Assembly: GCF_900142025.1 (NCBI RefSeq)
Contig: NZ_FQZM01000024.1
Coordinates: 1 to 53,077, forward strand
Direction of reading: 5' to 3'
From: Desulfofundulus thermosubterraneus DSM 16057
GTDB taxonomy: Bacteria > Bacillota > Desulfotomaculia > Desulfotomaculales > Desulfovirgulaceae
Length of the DNA stretch: 53,077 bases
Both the position numbers and the translations under genes were made by a program. Under the pieces are notes generated by a model. It had not been told where the DNA came from. It searched no databases and was given only the letters and a program-made list of their open reading frames with translations. Position 1 is the first letter of the stretch, and every line of letters starts with the position of its first letter. Positions 1 to 8,957 of the stretch are shown piece after piece.

Positions 1-116
1 GATGAGCTTAACCGAACGCTATCAAAGTCTTCGTCAAGCTTGGTGAACCGCCGGATGCGGACCCGCATGTCCGGTGGTGTGAGAGGACGGGGGCTAGCCG
101 CCCCCTCCTACTCGAT
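1..116 (+). mobile_element. 3' end of a group II intron (domains V-VI), cut by the window edge
   Basis: Bases 46-77 fold into a near-perfect hairpin: ACCGCCGGAT pairs with GTCCGGTGGT around a GCGGACCCGC tip. This is the size and shape of group II intron domain V. It is followed by a second hairpin with a GGGGG/CCCCC stem, an unpaired A in CCTACTC, and the terminal CTCGAT typical of domain VI and the 3' splice site. Splicing would end near base 116. The intron-encoded reverse transcriptase would lie upstream, outside the window. The short reading frame covering this stretch is not a gene. The assignment rests on motif recognition and pairing seen by eye; the chloroplast-like class is a guess. 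Confidence 0.75.
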
Positions 117-147
117 GCTAAAATGGGTAGGGGCCGGGGCTTTATCA

Positions 148-177
148 TTGACCTGCCCCGCCCCCGTTGCTTATAAT
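148..177 (+). promoter_or_regulatory. candidate sigma-A promoter without an obvious gene
   Basis: TTGACC (148-153) and TATAAT (172-177) are separated by 18 bases, a good match to a housekeeping promoter. It lies just after the intron end and points toward the 3' end of the convergent Fic gene, with no coding region downstream on its strand. It may be a relic of a gene split by the intron, or chance. A G/C-rich imperfect inverted repeat (GGGGCCGGGGC and GCCCCGCCCC) overlaps it. Confidence 0.35.
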
Positions 178-224
178 GGGGGGGTAAAATTGTTGGAACA
201 TGCCCGAGTGGTGTTCAGATGGTT

Positions 225-1406
225 TTACCCGGTGGACGCCAAAGAAGGGGGGTTCTCAAGAATCGCCATTATTTCCCTGGCCATGTAGAGGCGGTTCCTG
301 TTCCGGCCTGTAATTTCGTATAGAACTCCATCCTTAACCAGGATTTCCATGTACCTTTTAGCCATGGAGTAGGTAACATTGAGTTTTTGGGCAACCTGGG
401 GTATGCTTACGACAGGGAAAGAAAACAGAAGGTCACATAAACCTAGTAAGCCGCCAGAAATCCTTGATCGTTGAAAACGCTCCCTGTATGCCGCCTGGAG
501 TTCCTGAAGTTTAGTCGCTCGAGTTAAGGCATCCCTGGCCTGGTAGCGTATCCCCCGCAAGAAGAAAGAGAACCAACTTTCCCATGCACTATTTGTGTTG
601 ACTGCTTGCAGTAAGTCGTAATAAGACCCGCGCTGGGATTCAAAGTACGGACTTAAGTATAGCAAGGGTTGCGGGAGGATATCCCAGGCGCATAGGAGCA
701 ATACGATAAGCATGCGGCCAAGACGTCCGTTACCATCTAAAAAAGGGTGGATAGCTTCAAACTGGTAGTGAATCATCGCCAGCTTTAAAAGCGGCGGTAG
801 CTGTATATCTTCGTGGAGAAACTTTTCAAAGGAATCCAGTAAAGCCGGCAACTCAGAAACCGGAGGGGGTACGAAAACAGCGTTTGCTAGAGTGCTCCCC
901 GGCGGCCCTATCCAGTTCTGGACCTTTCGAAATTCTCCAGGCGAGCGACCGGCGCCCCGGACCTCTTCAAGCAAAAGGGCGTGTAGTTCCCTTAGCAATC
1001 GAAGGCTTACTGGTAGCTCTTTGAGTCTTTGTAAACCGTATTCCAGAGCACGAACATAATTGAACACTTCAGGAACATCTTTCCTGACGAAATCCCCGTT
1101 CCACAACCGGAGCTGGCCCGACGCTTCGTAAACGTAAAGATCAGAAAGGGATGCTTGTGTTCCTTCTATGCGTGAAGAGAGCACGGCTTCATGCCGGAGA
1201 AACGGCCTGATCAATAGGTGAGGATTTGGAATCATCTTACCCAAGCCGGAAAGTTCTCCTATGGCACGGTCAGCGGCGGAAAGTTCAGCAATAAGCTGAG
1301 GAGTCCAGTTAATATCGGGTGGGAGCGGGTCCGGTATAAATGCCCACCCTCCTTCCTGAATACGAATTATTCGGCCGTTGGGGCGAGGGAAATCTTCCGG
1401 TTTCAA
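225..1406 (-). CDS. Fic-family protein (Fic/DOC domain, putative AMPylator)
   Basis: The 393-residue protein has the Fic core motif HPFLDGNGRLGR at residues 220-231, whose His is the catalytic base for transferring a nucleotide monophosphate to a protein hydroxyl. The N-terminal Fic_N region carries S77-x3-E81-G82 (SSRIEG), matching the inhibitory (S/T)xxxE(G/N) helix of self-inhibited Fic enzymes. The C-terminal ~70 residues look like a winged helix, the usual layout for free-standing bacterial Fic regulators. The start is TTG at 1406, preceded by AAGGCGGTGA; an AT-rich stretch at 1430-1500 is the likely promoter region. No partner gene adjoins it. The substrate is unknown. Confidence 0.85.
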   Translation of the reverse strand: MKPEDFPRPNGRIIRIQEGGWAFIPDPLPPDINWTPQLIAELSAADRAIGELSGLGKMIPNPHLLIRPFLRHEAVLSSRIEGTQASLSDLYVYEASGQLRLWNGDFVRKDVPEVFNYVRALEYGLQRLKELPVSLRLLRELHALLLEEVRGAGRSPGEFRKVQNWIGPPGSTLANAVFVPPPVSELPALLDSFEKFLHEDIQLPPLLKLAMIHYQFEAIHPFLDGNGRLGRMLIVLLLCAWDILPQPLLYLSPYFESQRGSYYDLLQAVNTNSAWESWFSFFLRGIRYQARDALTRATKLQELQAAYRERFQRSRISGGLLGLCDLLFSFPVVSIPQVAQKLNVTYSMAKRYMEILVKDGVLYEITGRNRNRLYMAREIMAILENPPSLASTG

Positions 1407-1532
1407 CGAATCACCGCCTTAGTCTTATTGTACTAAAGTATAATTTCCTTTACTGTTATTATACTTTATGACCTGAAAATATAATAACCATATTCTGGTT
1501 AAAGGTCAACGTGCAAAATTTTGGTCCGGTAC

Positions 1533-2858
1533 ATGAATATCGTGTTTGGGTACCTATATCCACGAGCTTATGAACAGTGGTTTGGGGAACGTATATCACG
1601 GGGGTTTTTAAGCGTGTATCGTTTGGTTTACGCCGATGCCGGGGGGCGTTTTTACGATCATCCTGAAATGGCCGCCGTTGGACGGACCGGGGACCGCTTT
1701 GTGGAGATAACCCCTTCCGAGATGATGCCCCTGCCCCGGGGTGCTTCCCTGGTGCTCATACCGGCCGGCAGTCCGGTGGGGCTGGGCCGGCGGGGTAATT
1801 TTGTTCTGGTGGAAAGGGTGCGGGGGGCCCCCGTTTTTGCCGTGGCCGCCCTTTTACCCCAGGGTTACACCCGCACCCTCCTGCCGGCCTACCGCCGGCC
1901 GGCGGGGGAAAAGCCCCTGCCCCTTTTCGGTTATGCAGCGGTGGCCTGGCATAAGGGTGGTTTGTGGGTGGCCGCCCGGCAAACGGACAACCCCTACCGC
2001 TGGGATCCCGGGCATTACAATACCCCGGAGCTGGAGCGTTTGATTTCCGGGCGCCTGGGCCGCCATCCCGTGAATCCCATCCTGGTCCAGCTGGCCCGTT
2101 GCGCCCGGGAGTACTCCTGCTTTACCGCCCAGAACATTTTTTACCGCCGCTGGGAGGGGGGAGTGCCCGTTTCCCCCCGTTGCAATGCCCGCTGCCTGGG
2201 GTGTATCTCCAGTCAGCCGGCCGAATGCTGCCCCTCCCCGCAGGAGCGGATTTCATCCGCTCCCCCGGTGGAAGCGGTGGTGGAAGTAATGGAGGAGCAC
2301 TTGAGACACGCCCCCGGGGCCATCATCAGTTTCGGCCAGGGATGCGAGGGTGAGCCGCTCCTGGCCGCCGGTACCATTGCTGCGGCCATTTCCCGGGTGC
2401 GGCGGCTGGTATCCCGGGGGACGATCAATATAAACACCAATGCCGGCCATACTGCCGGCATGGAAAAAATCATCTCCAGTGGGGTTGACTCCATACGGGT
2501 AAGTTTAATCAGCGCCAGACCCGGTATTTATCGTGCCTACCACCGGCCCCATTATTACGATCTCCACGACGTGCGCCGTTCCATCGTGCTGGCCCGGCAG
2601 GCAGGGGTGTTTGTTTCCCTGAACCTCCTGGTTCTGCCCGGCCTGACCGACCGCGAGGAAGAGATAAAAAGCCTCCTGGCCTTTATCCAGGAGACCGGGG
2701 TCCAGATGGTACAGTTGCGCAATTTGAACATAGACCCGGATTACCTCTTCGGCCGCCTGCCCCCGGCCCGGGGGGAGCTGGCCGGTATAGGAAAGCTCAT
2801 CAGCCGGTTAAAAAAAGTGCCGGGTCTTCTGGTGGGAAATTTCAGCCGGGAGGTGTAG
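1533..2858 (+). CDS. radical SAM protein
   Basis: About 441 residues. The sequence CNARCLGC (C217, C221, C224 from the ATG at 1533) is the CxxxCxxC motif that binds the 4Fe-4S cluster and S-adenosylmethionine. It is followed by GQGCEGEP, a typical second radical SAM strand (GEP motif), and a TIM-barrel-like remainder. The ~200 residues before the motif match no domain I recognise. The start is uncertain: TTG at 1521 is in frame and neither start has a clear ribosome binding site. The 3' end overlaps the convergent diguanylate cyclase gene by 17 bases. The substrate is unknown; it resembles uncharacterised radical SAM proteins of Clostridia. Confidence 0.8.
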   Translation: MNIVFGYLYPRAYEQWFGERISRGFLSVYRLVYADAGGRFYDHPEMAAVGRTGDRFVEITPSEMMPLPRGASLVLIPAGSPVGLGRRGNFVLVERVRGAPVFAVAALLPQGYTRTLLPAYRRPAGEKPLPLFGYAAVAWHKGGLWVAARQTDNPYRWDPGHYNTPELERLISGRLGRHPVNPILVQLARCAREYSCFTAQNIFYRRWEGGVPVSPRCNARCLGCISSQPAECCPSPQERISSAPPVEAVVEVMEEHLRHAPGAIISFGQGCEGEPLLAAGTIAAAISRVRRLVSRGTININTNAGHTAGMEKIISSGVDSIRVSLISARPGIYRAYHRPHYYDLHDVRRSIVLARQAGVFVSLNLLVLPGLTDREEEIKSLLAFIQETGVQMVQLRNLNIDPDYLFGRLPPARGELAGIGKLISRLKKVPGLLVGNFSREV

Positions 2859-4158
2859 CCGTAGCGTACCGGTTTCTACCTTCTTTTTTGGCCCGGTACA
2901 GGGCCCGGTCGGCGGCCAGGATCAAACCTTCGGCGTCCCGGGCGTGATCCGGGTAAACCGCCACCCCCAGGCTAATGGTCAGACGCCCCCCCGGCTGCTT
3001 TTCGCCGTGGGGGAAGGAGTGTTTTTCCACCTTCCGGCGCAGTTTTTCCGCCACGGTAACCGCCCCGGCCGGCTCCGTTTGGGGCAGCAGGATGATAAAT
3101 TCCTCCCCGCCATAGCGGTACACGGTATCCGCGTCCCGGGTGTTGGAAACCAACAAGGCGGCCAGCTGCCGCAGGACTTCGTCCCCGGCCAGGTGCCCGT
3201 TGGTATCGTTGTAATTTTTAAAGAAATCCACGTCGGCCATAATTAAGGCCAGGGAGATGGAGTAGCGCCTGGCCCGGGAAAGCTCCCGCTGCAGGTCGAG
3301 CGCCAGCTGGCGCCTGTTGTAAAGGCCGGTCAGGGGGTCCCGGCTGGCCTGGTGTACCAGGGTGTCCATCAACTGCTTGCGCCGGAGCAGGGAACGGGTG
3401 CGAATCAACAGCTCCCTTTTATCCACCGGCTTGAATAGAAAATCGTCCGCCCCGCATTCCAGGCCGCGAATTTTATCCTCCCGTCCCTGGCGGGAAGTGA
3501 TGAATACCACCGGGGTATCCTTCAAGCCGGGGTTCTCCTTCAGGTGCCGGCAAACTTCAAAGCCGTCCATACCGGGCAGGACGACGTCCAGGAGGATCAT
3601 GTCGGGTCTTTGTTGTTCGGCTATACGCAACGCTTCCGCGCCGTCGGCGGCAGTAATTACTTCGATGCCTTCCCCGGCCAGATATCCGGCCAGGATCTTG
3701 CGCTGCAGGGGGCTGTCTTCCACCAGGAGCACCCGGGTTGCTCTGCTGGGTGCCAGGGGCTGGTCGGCAAGTTGCTTTTCCAGCTGGCGCAGGGTAACCA
3801 CCGATTTTAATCGCGCGGACAATTCCAGCCTGTTGATGGGCTTGTGCAACACTTCGTATACCCGTAACCACGGGCATTCGGGGAAGCTGTTCTGGGAACT
3901 GGTGATGAGAATCACCGGCAGGGCTTCCCCCTGCTCCTGTAAAAAAGTGGAGAGACAACCGGAATGTTGCTGCGGGTATGGAGGCTCAAAGACGAGAACA
4001 TCGGACCAGCCCCGGCGAATGGCCTCAACGGCCTCCTCCTCCCGGGTGGTGATGAGCAAATTAAACAGCTCGTAATCCAGCTGTGAAGCCACGGTGGTGA
4101 TGGTTTCGCGGCTGCTGGACAGCAGCAATACGAGAGGGTGAAAAACAGGGCCCGGCAA
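2842..4158 (-). CDS. PleD-like response regulator with GGDEF diguanylate cyclase domain
   Basis: The enzyme would make cyclic di-GMP from two GTP. From the N-terminus: a degenerate receiver-like domain (residues ~5-125), a complete receiver with VEDS and phospho-acceptor D191 (MILLDVVLPG), then a GGDEF domain with the active-site motif GGEEF (350-354). An RxxD product-inhibition site (RDAD) sits five residues before GGEEF, so feedback inhibition is expected. I prefer TTG at 4158 because GGAGG lies 7 bases upstream. ATG at 4188 or 4173 would add 10 or 5 residues but lacks a ribosome binding site. It ends with a 17-base overlap into the convergent radical SAM gene. No adjacent histidine kinase is visible. 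Confidence 0.9.
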   Translation of the reverse strand: MPGPVFHPLVLLLSSSRETITTVASQLDYELFNLLITTREEEAVEAIRRGWSDVLVFEPPYPQQHSGCLSTFLQEQGEALPVILITSSQNSFPECPWLRVYEVLHKPINRLELSARLKSVVTLRQLEKQLADQPLAPSRATRVLLVEDSPLQRKILAGYLAGEGIEVITAADGAEALRIAEQQRPDMILLDVVLPGMDGFEVCRHLKENPGLKDTPVVFITSRQGREDKIRGLECGADDFLFKPVDKRELLIRTRSLLRRKQLMDTLVHQASRDPLTGLYNRRQLALDLQRELSRARRYSISLALIMADVDFFKNYNDTNGHLAGDEVLRQLAALLVSNTRDADTVYRYGGEEFIILLPQTEPAGAVTVAEKLRRKVEKHSFPHGEKQPGGRLTISLGVAVYPDHARDAEGLILAADRALYRAKKEGRNRYATATPPG

Positions 4159-4405
4159 AGCAAAAACCTCCATTGATGCTGAAAGCATTATTACAGCGAT
4201 ATTAACAGGTATTACTGTCGCGTGTGGTAAGACGCTGCTATAAAAAGCAAAAGAACCTGGGCAGTTTGCTCGCTGCGATGTTAGTCATTGTAAAAACAAA
4301 GAATTGCTTCAAAGGGCTGTTTATTGATTGACTTGATAATGAATGCTCCTGGCTCTACATCATTACCTTATCATGAAATTTCTCTCAATTCAAGACTGAC
4401 AAGTC

Positions 4406-4434
4406 TTGCCCCCCCTTCCCTCCTGTGTTATAAT
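4406..4434 (+). promoter_or_regulatory. sigma-A-type promoter of rpmE
   Basis: TTGCCC (4406-4411) and a perfect TATAAT (4429-4434) are spaced by 17 bases, about 50 bases before the rpmE start. The rest of the gap from 4159 to 4405 is AT-rich with no gene; an imperfect inverted repeat (GATAATGA with TCATTA) lies around 4340-4375. Confidence 0.75.
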
Positions 4435-4485
4435 TAGTAAGTATGCAATTGAGATACAAGAGGTTTTTAGTGAGGTGATTTTCCA

Positions 4486-4686
4486 GTGAAGGAAGGCATC
4501 CACCCCAAATACGGGCCGGCAAGGGTAATTTGTGTCTGTGGCAACACCTTTGAAACCGGTTCGACCAAAAAGGAGCTCAAGGTAGAAATTTGTTCCAAAT
4601 GCCACCCCTTCTTTACCGGTTCCCAGCGGACTGTTGAGACCAGGGGAAGGGCGGACCGGTTCCGCAAAAAATACGGCTTAAAGTAG
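4486..4686 (+). CDS. rpmE: 50S ribosomal protein L31, zinc-binding type
   Basis: The 66-residue protein has the L31 start ([10 protein letters not shown]) and the four cysteines of the zinc-ribbon form: CVC at 16-18 and CSKC at 36-39, plus the FTGSQ segment. GTG start with AGGTGA 7 bases upstream. It is transcribed from the strong promoter at 4406-4434 and followed by a 9-bp perfect hairpin. In related Clostridia rpmE precedes the DUF1385-prfA-prmC genes, as here. A Zur-like gene 4 kb downstream could in principle link L31 to zinc supply, but no operator is visible. Confidence 0.97.
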   Translation: MKEGIHPKYGPARVICVCGNTFETGSTKKELKVEICSKCHPFFTGSQRTVETRGRADRFRKKYGLK

Positions 4687-4688
4687 GG

Positions 4689-4713
4689 TAGCAGAGCGGT
4701 GGCTCTGCTATTT
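4689..4713 (+). terminator. hairpin after rpmE, weak terminator
   Basis: TAGCAGAGC (4689-4697) and GCTCTGCTA (4702-4710) form a perfect 9-bp stem with a 4-base loop, followed by TTTGCTT. The T run is short, so read-through into the DUF1385-prfA operon is possible. Confidence 0.55.
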
Positions 4714-4818
4714 GCTTGGAGATGCCGCCGCCCGTAAAAACAAAGATCGTTTGGCTTTTTTTGCGGCGGGTAAGCGCCGCCCGGGCGGTTTCGCCTCCAG
4801 TGAGCGTAAGGGGAGAGT

Positions 4819-5724
4819 ATGATGGGCGATTTCCAATACGGCGGGCAGGCCGTCATTGAGGGGGTTATGATGCGGGGACCGGCATTAAGGGCCGTGGCGG
4901 TGCGGCGGCCCGATGCCACCGTGGTTCTGGATACCAGGCCCGTGGGTTCCCTGGCTGCCCGTTTCCCCGTGCTGAAATGGCCCTTCGTCAGGGGAGTGGT
5001 GGTACTAATTGAATCCCTGGTCATGGGCCTGGAGGCCCTCTCCTTTTCGGCCAACCAGGCCGTGGGGGAGGAGGAGGAACTGAGCACCCGGGACATTGTA
5101 TTAACCCTGGCCGTGGCCTTGGCCCTGGGGATATTTTTGTTCGTGATCCTGCCCGCCGGTCTCGCTCATTTCCTGGCCGGCTTTATGCGGGGGGCTCTGG
5201 TCCAGAATTTTGTCGAAGGAGTCATTCGTTTGGGCGTCTTTCTCCTTTATGTGGCCTCCATTGGGATGCTGCCCGATATCCGGCGGGTCTTTCAGTATCA
5301 TGGGGCGGAACACAAGGTGATCAATGCCTACGAGGCCGGCGAGGAGCTTACCGTGCCCAATGTACAGCGCCACTCCACCTTTCACCCCCGTTGCGGCACC
5401 AGTTTTATCCTCATTGTGCTGGTGGTAAGCATTTTTCTTTTCTCCCTGCTGGGTAAGCAGGTGCTCTGGTGGCGGATTACCTCCCGCATTTTATTGCTGC
5501 CCGTGCTGGCGGGAGTTTCCTACGAACTGTTAAAACTTTCGGCCAGGTACCCCGGCTTCTTCCTGTGCCGGCTTTTCATCGTCCCCGGCCGGTGGTTGCA
5601 GGGTCTGACCACCCGTGAGCCCGATAACGACCAGGTGGAAGTGGCCATCTCAGCCCTGAGAGCGGTGCTAGGAGGTGATGCAAGGCGTGCTCGACAAACT
5701 GGACAGCCTGGAGCAGCGCTATGA
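4819..5724 (+). CDS. DUF1385-family membrane protein (YqhQ-like)
   Basis: About 301 residues. The N-terminus [15 protein letters not shown] is the hallmark of DUF1385, and [15 protein letters not shown] with FHPRCGTSF in the middle is also conserved there. Four or more hydrophobic segments (roughly residues 95-120, 130-155, 195-215 and 220-240) mark it as an integral membrane protein. Its biochemical role is not known to me; it is commonly found directly upstream of prfA in Firmicutes. ATG at 4819 and 4822 are both possible. Its last ~38 bases overlap prfA, and the prfA ribosome binding site lies inside its coding sequence, implying translational coupling. Confidence 0.9.
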   Translation: MMGDFQYGGQAVIEGVMMRGPALRAVAVRRPDATVVLDTRPVGSLAARFPVLKWPFVRGVVVLIESLVMGLEALSFSANQAVGEEEELSTRDIVLTLAVALALGIFLFVILPAGLAHFLAGFMRGALVQNFVEGVIRLGVFLLYVASIGMLPDIRRVFQYHGAEHKVINAYEAGEELTVPNVQRHSTFHPRCGTSFILIVLVVSIFLFSLLGKQVLWWRITSRILLLPVLAGVSYELLKLSARYPGFFLCRLFIVPGRWLQGLTTREPDNDQVEVAISALRAVLGGDARRARQTGQPGAAL

Positions 5725-6760
5725 GGAATTAAGCAACCTTATTGCCGACCCGGAAGTAATTAACGACCGGTCGCGCTGGCAGCAATATGTCAAGGCCCAC
5801 GCGGAACTGGAAGAGATCGTCGGCGTGTACCGGGAGTATAAAAAGGTGTGCCGGGAAATCCGGGAGGCAAAGGAACTCTTGCGGGAAAAGCTGGAGCCGG
5901 ATTTCCGGGAACTGGTGGAGACGGAGCTTGAGGCGCAGGAGGAGAAGAAAGGGGAACTGGAGCACAAATTAAAAGTGCTTTTGCTGCCCAGGGACCCCAA
6001 TGACGAGAAGAACGTCATTATGGAAATACGCGCCGGTACCGGGGGGGAGGAGGCGGCCCTTTTTGCCGCCGACCTGTTTCGGATGTACACCCGGTATGCC
6101 GAGCGCCAGGGCTGGAAAATTGATTTGATGAATACCAGCTACACTGACCTGGGCGGGATCAAGGAAGTTATTTTTCTCATCGAGGGCAGGGGGGCATACA
6201 GCAAGTTGAAGTTTGAAAGCGGCGTGCACCGGGTGCAGCGGGTGCCCACCACCGAGTCGGGGGGCCGCATCCATACTTCTGCCGCGACGGTGGCCGTGCT
6301 GCCGGAAGCCGAGGAAGTGGATGTGGAGATCAACCCCAACGACCTGCGCATAGATGTCTTTTGCTCCACCGGGCCGGGGGGGCAGTCGGTGAACACCACC
6401 CAGTCCGCGGTGCGCGTTACCCACCTGCCCACGGGGATTGTGGTCTCCTGCCAGGATGAGAAAAGCCAGCACAAAAACAAGGAAAAGGCCATGCGGGTCC
6501 TGCGGGCCCGTTTGCTGGACCGATTGCAGGAGGAGCAACAGCAAAAAATTGCCTCCGCCCGCCGCTCCATGGTCGGTACCGGGGACCGCAGCGAGCGGAT
6601 CCGCACTTATAACTTTCCGCAAAACCGCGTCACCGACCATCGCATCGGTTTAACCATCCACCGCCTTGAGGAAGTGCTCATGGGCGAGCTGGATGAAATT
6701 ATCGACGCTCTGGTCACCACGGATCAGGCCCGGCGCCTGCAACAGGTGGATAACGCATAA
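5687..6760 (+). CDS. prfA: peptide chain release factor 1
   Basis: This 357-residue class I release factor acts at UAA and UAG codons. The GGQ motif ([10 protein letters not shown], around residue 230) triggers peptidyl-tRNA hydrolysis in the ribosome. I chose GTG at 5687 because AGGAGGTGA ends 8 bases upstream and the protein then begins [15 protein letters not shown], aligning with the family start; ATG at 5678 is too close to the ribosome binding site. It overlaps the DUF1385 gene and is followed 18 bases later by prmC, whose product methylates the GGQ glutamine, so the two form a functional operon. Confidence 0.97.
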   Translation: MLDKLDSLEQRYEELSNLIADPEVINDRSRWQQYVKAHAELEEIVGVYREYKKVCREIREAKELLREKLEPDFRELVETELEAQEEKKGELEHKLKVLLLPRDPNDEKNVIMEIRAGTGGEEAALFAADLFRMYTRYAERQGWKIDLMNTSYTDLGGIKEVIFLIEGRGAYSKLKFESGVHRVQRVPTTESGGRIHTSAATVAVLPEAEEVDVEINPNDLRIDVFCSTGPGGQSVNTTQSAVRVTHLPTGIVVSCQDEKSQHKNKEKAMRVLRARLLDRLQEEQQQKIASARRSMVGTGDRSERIRTYNFPQNRVTDHRIGLTIHRLEEVLMGELDEIIDALVTTDQARRLQQVDNA

Positions 6761-6778
6761 ATCGAGGAGAGTTTTTAT

Positions 6779-7675
6779 ATGAATATCGCCGCCGCCCTGG
6801 CCAGAGCCAGGGCTTTCCTGCGCCAGAAGGGTATTGACGCCGCCCCCCTGGAGGCGGAGGTGCTCCTGGCTCATGTTACCGGCATGGACCGGGTGGGTTT
6901 ATACCGGGAGGCCGGCCGCCTCCTCACCCGGGAGGAGGAAGAAAAATTCCAGGAACTTTTGCAGCGGCGCGCTGCCGGGGAACCGGTGGCCTACCTGACG
7001 GGTTGCCGGGAGTTTATGGGGCTTTCCTTCCGGGTCACCCGGGATGTACTCATTCCCCGCCCGGAAACGGAGCTTTTGGTGGAGACGGCCCTGGAGCTTC
7101 TAGGCCGCGGGGACGGCGCACGGGAGCTTTTGCTTGCCGACGTGGGCACGGGCAGCGGGGCCATTGCCGTGAGCCTGGCCCACTACCTGGGCAAGGGCAC
7201 CATCTATGCCACCGACATTTCTCCGGCGGCCCTGGCGGTGGCCACCGAAAATGCCCGGCGGCACCGGGTAGCCGGCCACATTATTTTTTTAGCCGGGGAC
7301 TTGCTGTCCCCGCTGCAAAAAGTCCTTCCACCCGGCAGCCTGTCCCTGGTGGCCGCCAACTTGCCCTATATACCCTCGGCTGCCGTTGGCCGGCTAATGC
7401 CGGATGTGGCCCGCTATGAGCCGCACCTGGCTTTGGACGGCGGTTGTGACGGCCTGGAGCTCTACCGGCGCCTGGTTCCCCAGGCCCGGGAGTTGCTGGC
7501 GCCGGGTGGATACCTGCTCATGGAGATCGACCCCTCCCAGGCCCCTCTCATGGCCCGGTTGCTTCCGGAAGGCACCTGGTGCTACCAGGTGCGGCGGGAC
7601 CTGGCCAGCCGGGAGCGGTTGGTGGTAGCACAGCGTATGGCTTCTTCTCCCCCCGGGAGAACCCTTCCGGGGTAA
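6779..7675 (+). CDS. prmC: peptide chain release factor N5-glutamine methyltransferase
   Basis: The enzyme methylates the glutamine of the GGQ motif in release factors, using S-adenosylmethionine. The 298-residue protein has an N-terminal helical domain (~1-75), the linker motif IPRPETELLVE, SAM-binding motif I DVGTGSGAIAVSLA, and a catalytic loop reading NLPYIP where most family members have NPPY. ATG start with GAGGAG 9 bases upstream, 18 bases after prfA. Its 3' end nearly touches the convergent NicO-type gene. The Leu in place of the first Pro of NPPY is unusual but probably tolerated. Confidence 0.95.
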   Translation: MNIAAALARARAFLRQKGIDAAPLEAEVLLAHVTGMDRVGLYREAGRLLTREEEEKFQELLQRRAAGEPVAYLTGCREFMGLSFRVTRDVLIPRPETELLVETALELLGRGDGARELLLADVGTGSGAIAVSLAHYLGKGTIYATDISPAALAVATENARRHRVAGHIIFLAGDLLSPLQKVLPPGSLSLVAANLPYIPSAAVGRLMPDVARYEPHLALDGGCDGLELYRRLVPQARELLAPGGYLLMEIDPSQAPLMARLLPEGTWCYQVRRDLASRERLVVAQRMASSPPGRTLPG

Positions 7676-7679
7676 TGTA

Positions 7680-8462
7680 CTAAAAAGCCGTCCACGCGGT
7701 GAGTACACCGGTGAAAAAAATTAAGAGGCCGCTGGTCACCGTGAGCCAGCGCCAGCTGCGCTGACCCAGCATGTTCTGGGCCAGGTGGGAAAGCTTCACG
7801 AACAAAAGCCCTACCCCCACCAGGGCCAGCGCCCCTCCCAGGCCAAAGGCTACCACCAGGCTCAGGCCCACCAGGGGTGTGCCGCTGCCGATGGAGAGCA
7901 GCATTACCGTTAAAGCCCCCGGACAGGGGACCAGACCGTTTGTGACTCCCACCAGTAACAGCCCCCAGCGGTCCCGGCGCACCCCGGTTCCCACGGGCAG
8001 GTGTCCCGGCCGGCCGCAGTGGGGGCAGCAGCCACCCCGCGTAAAAAGCAGCCGCAGGCCGATAAAAGCAATGAGGACGCCCGAGATCAGCTGCAACCAC
8101 ACTTCCAGTTCCTGCCTGGGTACTCCCGCCGCCGCTACGGTGAGCCAGGTGACCCAGCGGGTGCCCATGGCCAGGACCAGCACCACCAGGGTATGGGTGG
8201 CCGCCGTGATCAGCCCTAAAAGCAGCGCGTCTACAGCCCGTCCCCGGGAAAGGACCAGGTAGGCCCCCATGATGCCCTTGCCGTGTCCTGGTTCCAGGGC
8301 GTGCAAAACCCCCAGGCTGAAGGCCGATAAATAGGTAATGCCGAAACTCAAACCCCTCACCCCGACCGCAAAAATTCCCCCGTTTATGCTGCCAGTATGA
8401 CTGAAGAGGACACTACAGCATATTACCCCGGTGCCATTTTTTAGAACGGCGGTTCTTGACAA
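7680..8462 (-). CDS. NicO/RcnA-type nickel/cobalt efflux permease
   Basis: Up to 260 residues with about six membrane segments. The motif HALEPGHGK in the first helix and a second conserved segment VPCPGALTVML are typical of the NicO superfamily and its RcnA-like exporters. A cytoplasmic loop carries a CCPHCGRPGH cluster that could bind metal. The start is unclear: TTG at 8462 has no ribosome binding site, and a start nearer the first helix is possible. It is divergent from the Zur-like regulator, with the regulator's -35 box at the very edge of this gene, suggesting metal-dependent co-regulation. Substrate specificity (Ni, Co or another divalent metal) is inferred only. Confidence 0.8.
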   Translation of the reverse strand: MSRTAVLKNGTGVICCSVLFSHTGSINGGIFAVGVRGLSFGITYLSAFSLGVLHALEPGHGKGIMGAYLVLSRGRAVDALLLGLITAATHTLVVLVLAMGTRWVTWLTVAAAGVPRQELEVWLQLISGVLIAFIGLRLLFTRGGCCPHCGRPGHLPVGTGVRRDRWGLLLVGVTNGLVPCPGALTVMLLSIGSGTPLVGLSLVVAFGLGGALALVGVGLLFVKLSHLAQNMLGQRSWRWLTVTSGLLIFFTGVLTAWTAF

Positions 8463-8485
8463 AAGATGGGTTATTTGATTAAATA
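8456..8485 (+). promoter_or_regulatory. promoter of the Zur-like regulator gene
   Basis: TTGACA (8456-8461, a perfect -35) is followed by TTAAAT/TAAATA (8479-8485) at 17-18 bases. It drives the Fur-family gene starting at 8532. AT-rich sequence with partial dyad symmetry (TTATTTGATTAAATAATAAA) overlaps the -10 region and could be an operator for autoregulation. Confidence 0.65.
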
Positions 8486-8531
8486 ATAAATGTTAGCACA
8501 TTGGAATGATTCTGATCTAGGAGGCATAACT

Positions 8532-8957
8532 ATGAAACTGGAGGAGGCGCTGCACAAGCTAAAAGCGCAGGGTGTGCGCCTGACGCCGCAGCGTCAGGAA
8601 GTGCTACGCATTTTGATCGAGGAGACGGATGGGGAGGAGCACCTCAGCGCCGAGGAAATCTGGCGCCTGGTCCAGAAACGTTACGCCAGCGTCAGTTTTG
8701 ATACCATTTACCGCACTTTAAACCTGTTGATCCGTTGCGGTCTGGCCAGCGAACTGGATTTCTCCGACGGCTGCCGGCGTTTCGAGTTTGCCGGTAACGG
8801 GCACCACCACCACCTGGTTTGCCTGAAGTGCGGCCGGGCCGAGGAACTCGCCTTTTGCCCCGAAGACTGCCTGGCCCGGGTGCAGGTCGAAAGGCCGGGG
8901 TTCAAAATTACCGGCCACGCGTTTAAAATCTACGGATATTGCCAAAGATGTCAGTAA
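8532..8957 (+). CDS. Fur-family metalloregulator, probably Zur
   Basis: The 141-residue protein has a winged-helix DNA-binding domain (RLTPQRQEVL, then SFDTIYRTLNLL) and a dimerisation domain with HHHHLVCLKCGR and a C-terminal CQRC. These give the two CxxC pairs of a structural zinc site. ATG at 8532 is chosen over an upstream start because AGGAGG lies 8 bases before it. The zinc-importer genes start 180 bases downstream on the same strand and a metal exporter is divergent, so control of zinc uptake is the likely job. PerR or Fur function cannot be excluded by sequence alone. Confidence 0.88.
   Translation: MKLEEALHKLKAQGVRLTPQRQEVLRILIEETDGEEHLSAEEIWRLVQKRYASVSFDTIYRTLNLLIRCGLASELDFSDGCRRFEFAGNGHHHHLVCLKCGRAEELAFCPEDCLARVQVERPGFKITGHAFKIYGYCQRCQ

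Noticed and set aside
40-288. Open frame of 82 codons at the left edge
   Set aside because: It runs through the structured domain V/VI of the group II intron and into the antisense of the Fic gene; no ribosome binding site.
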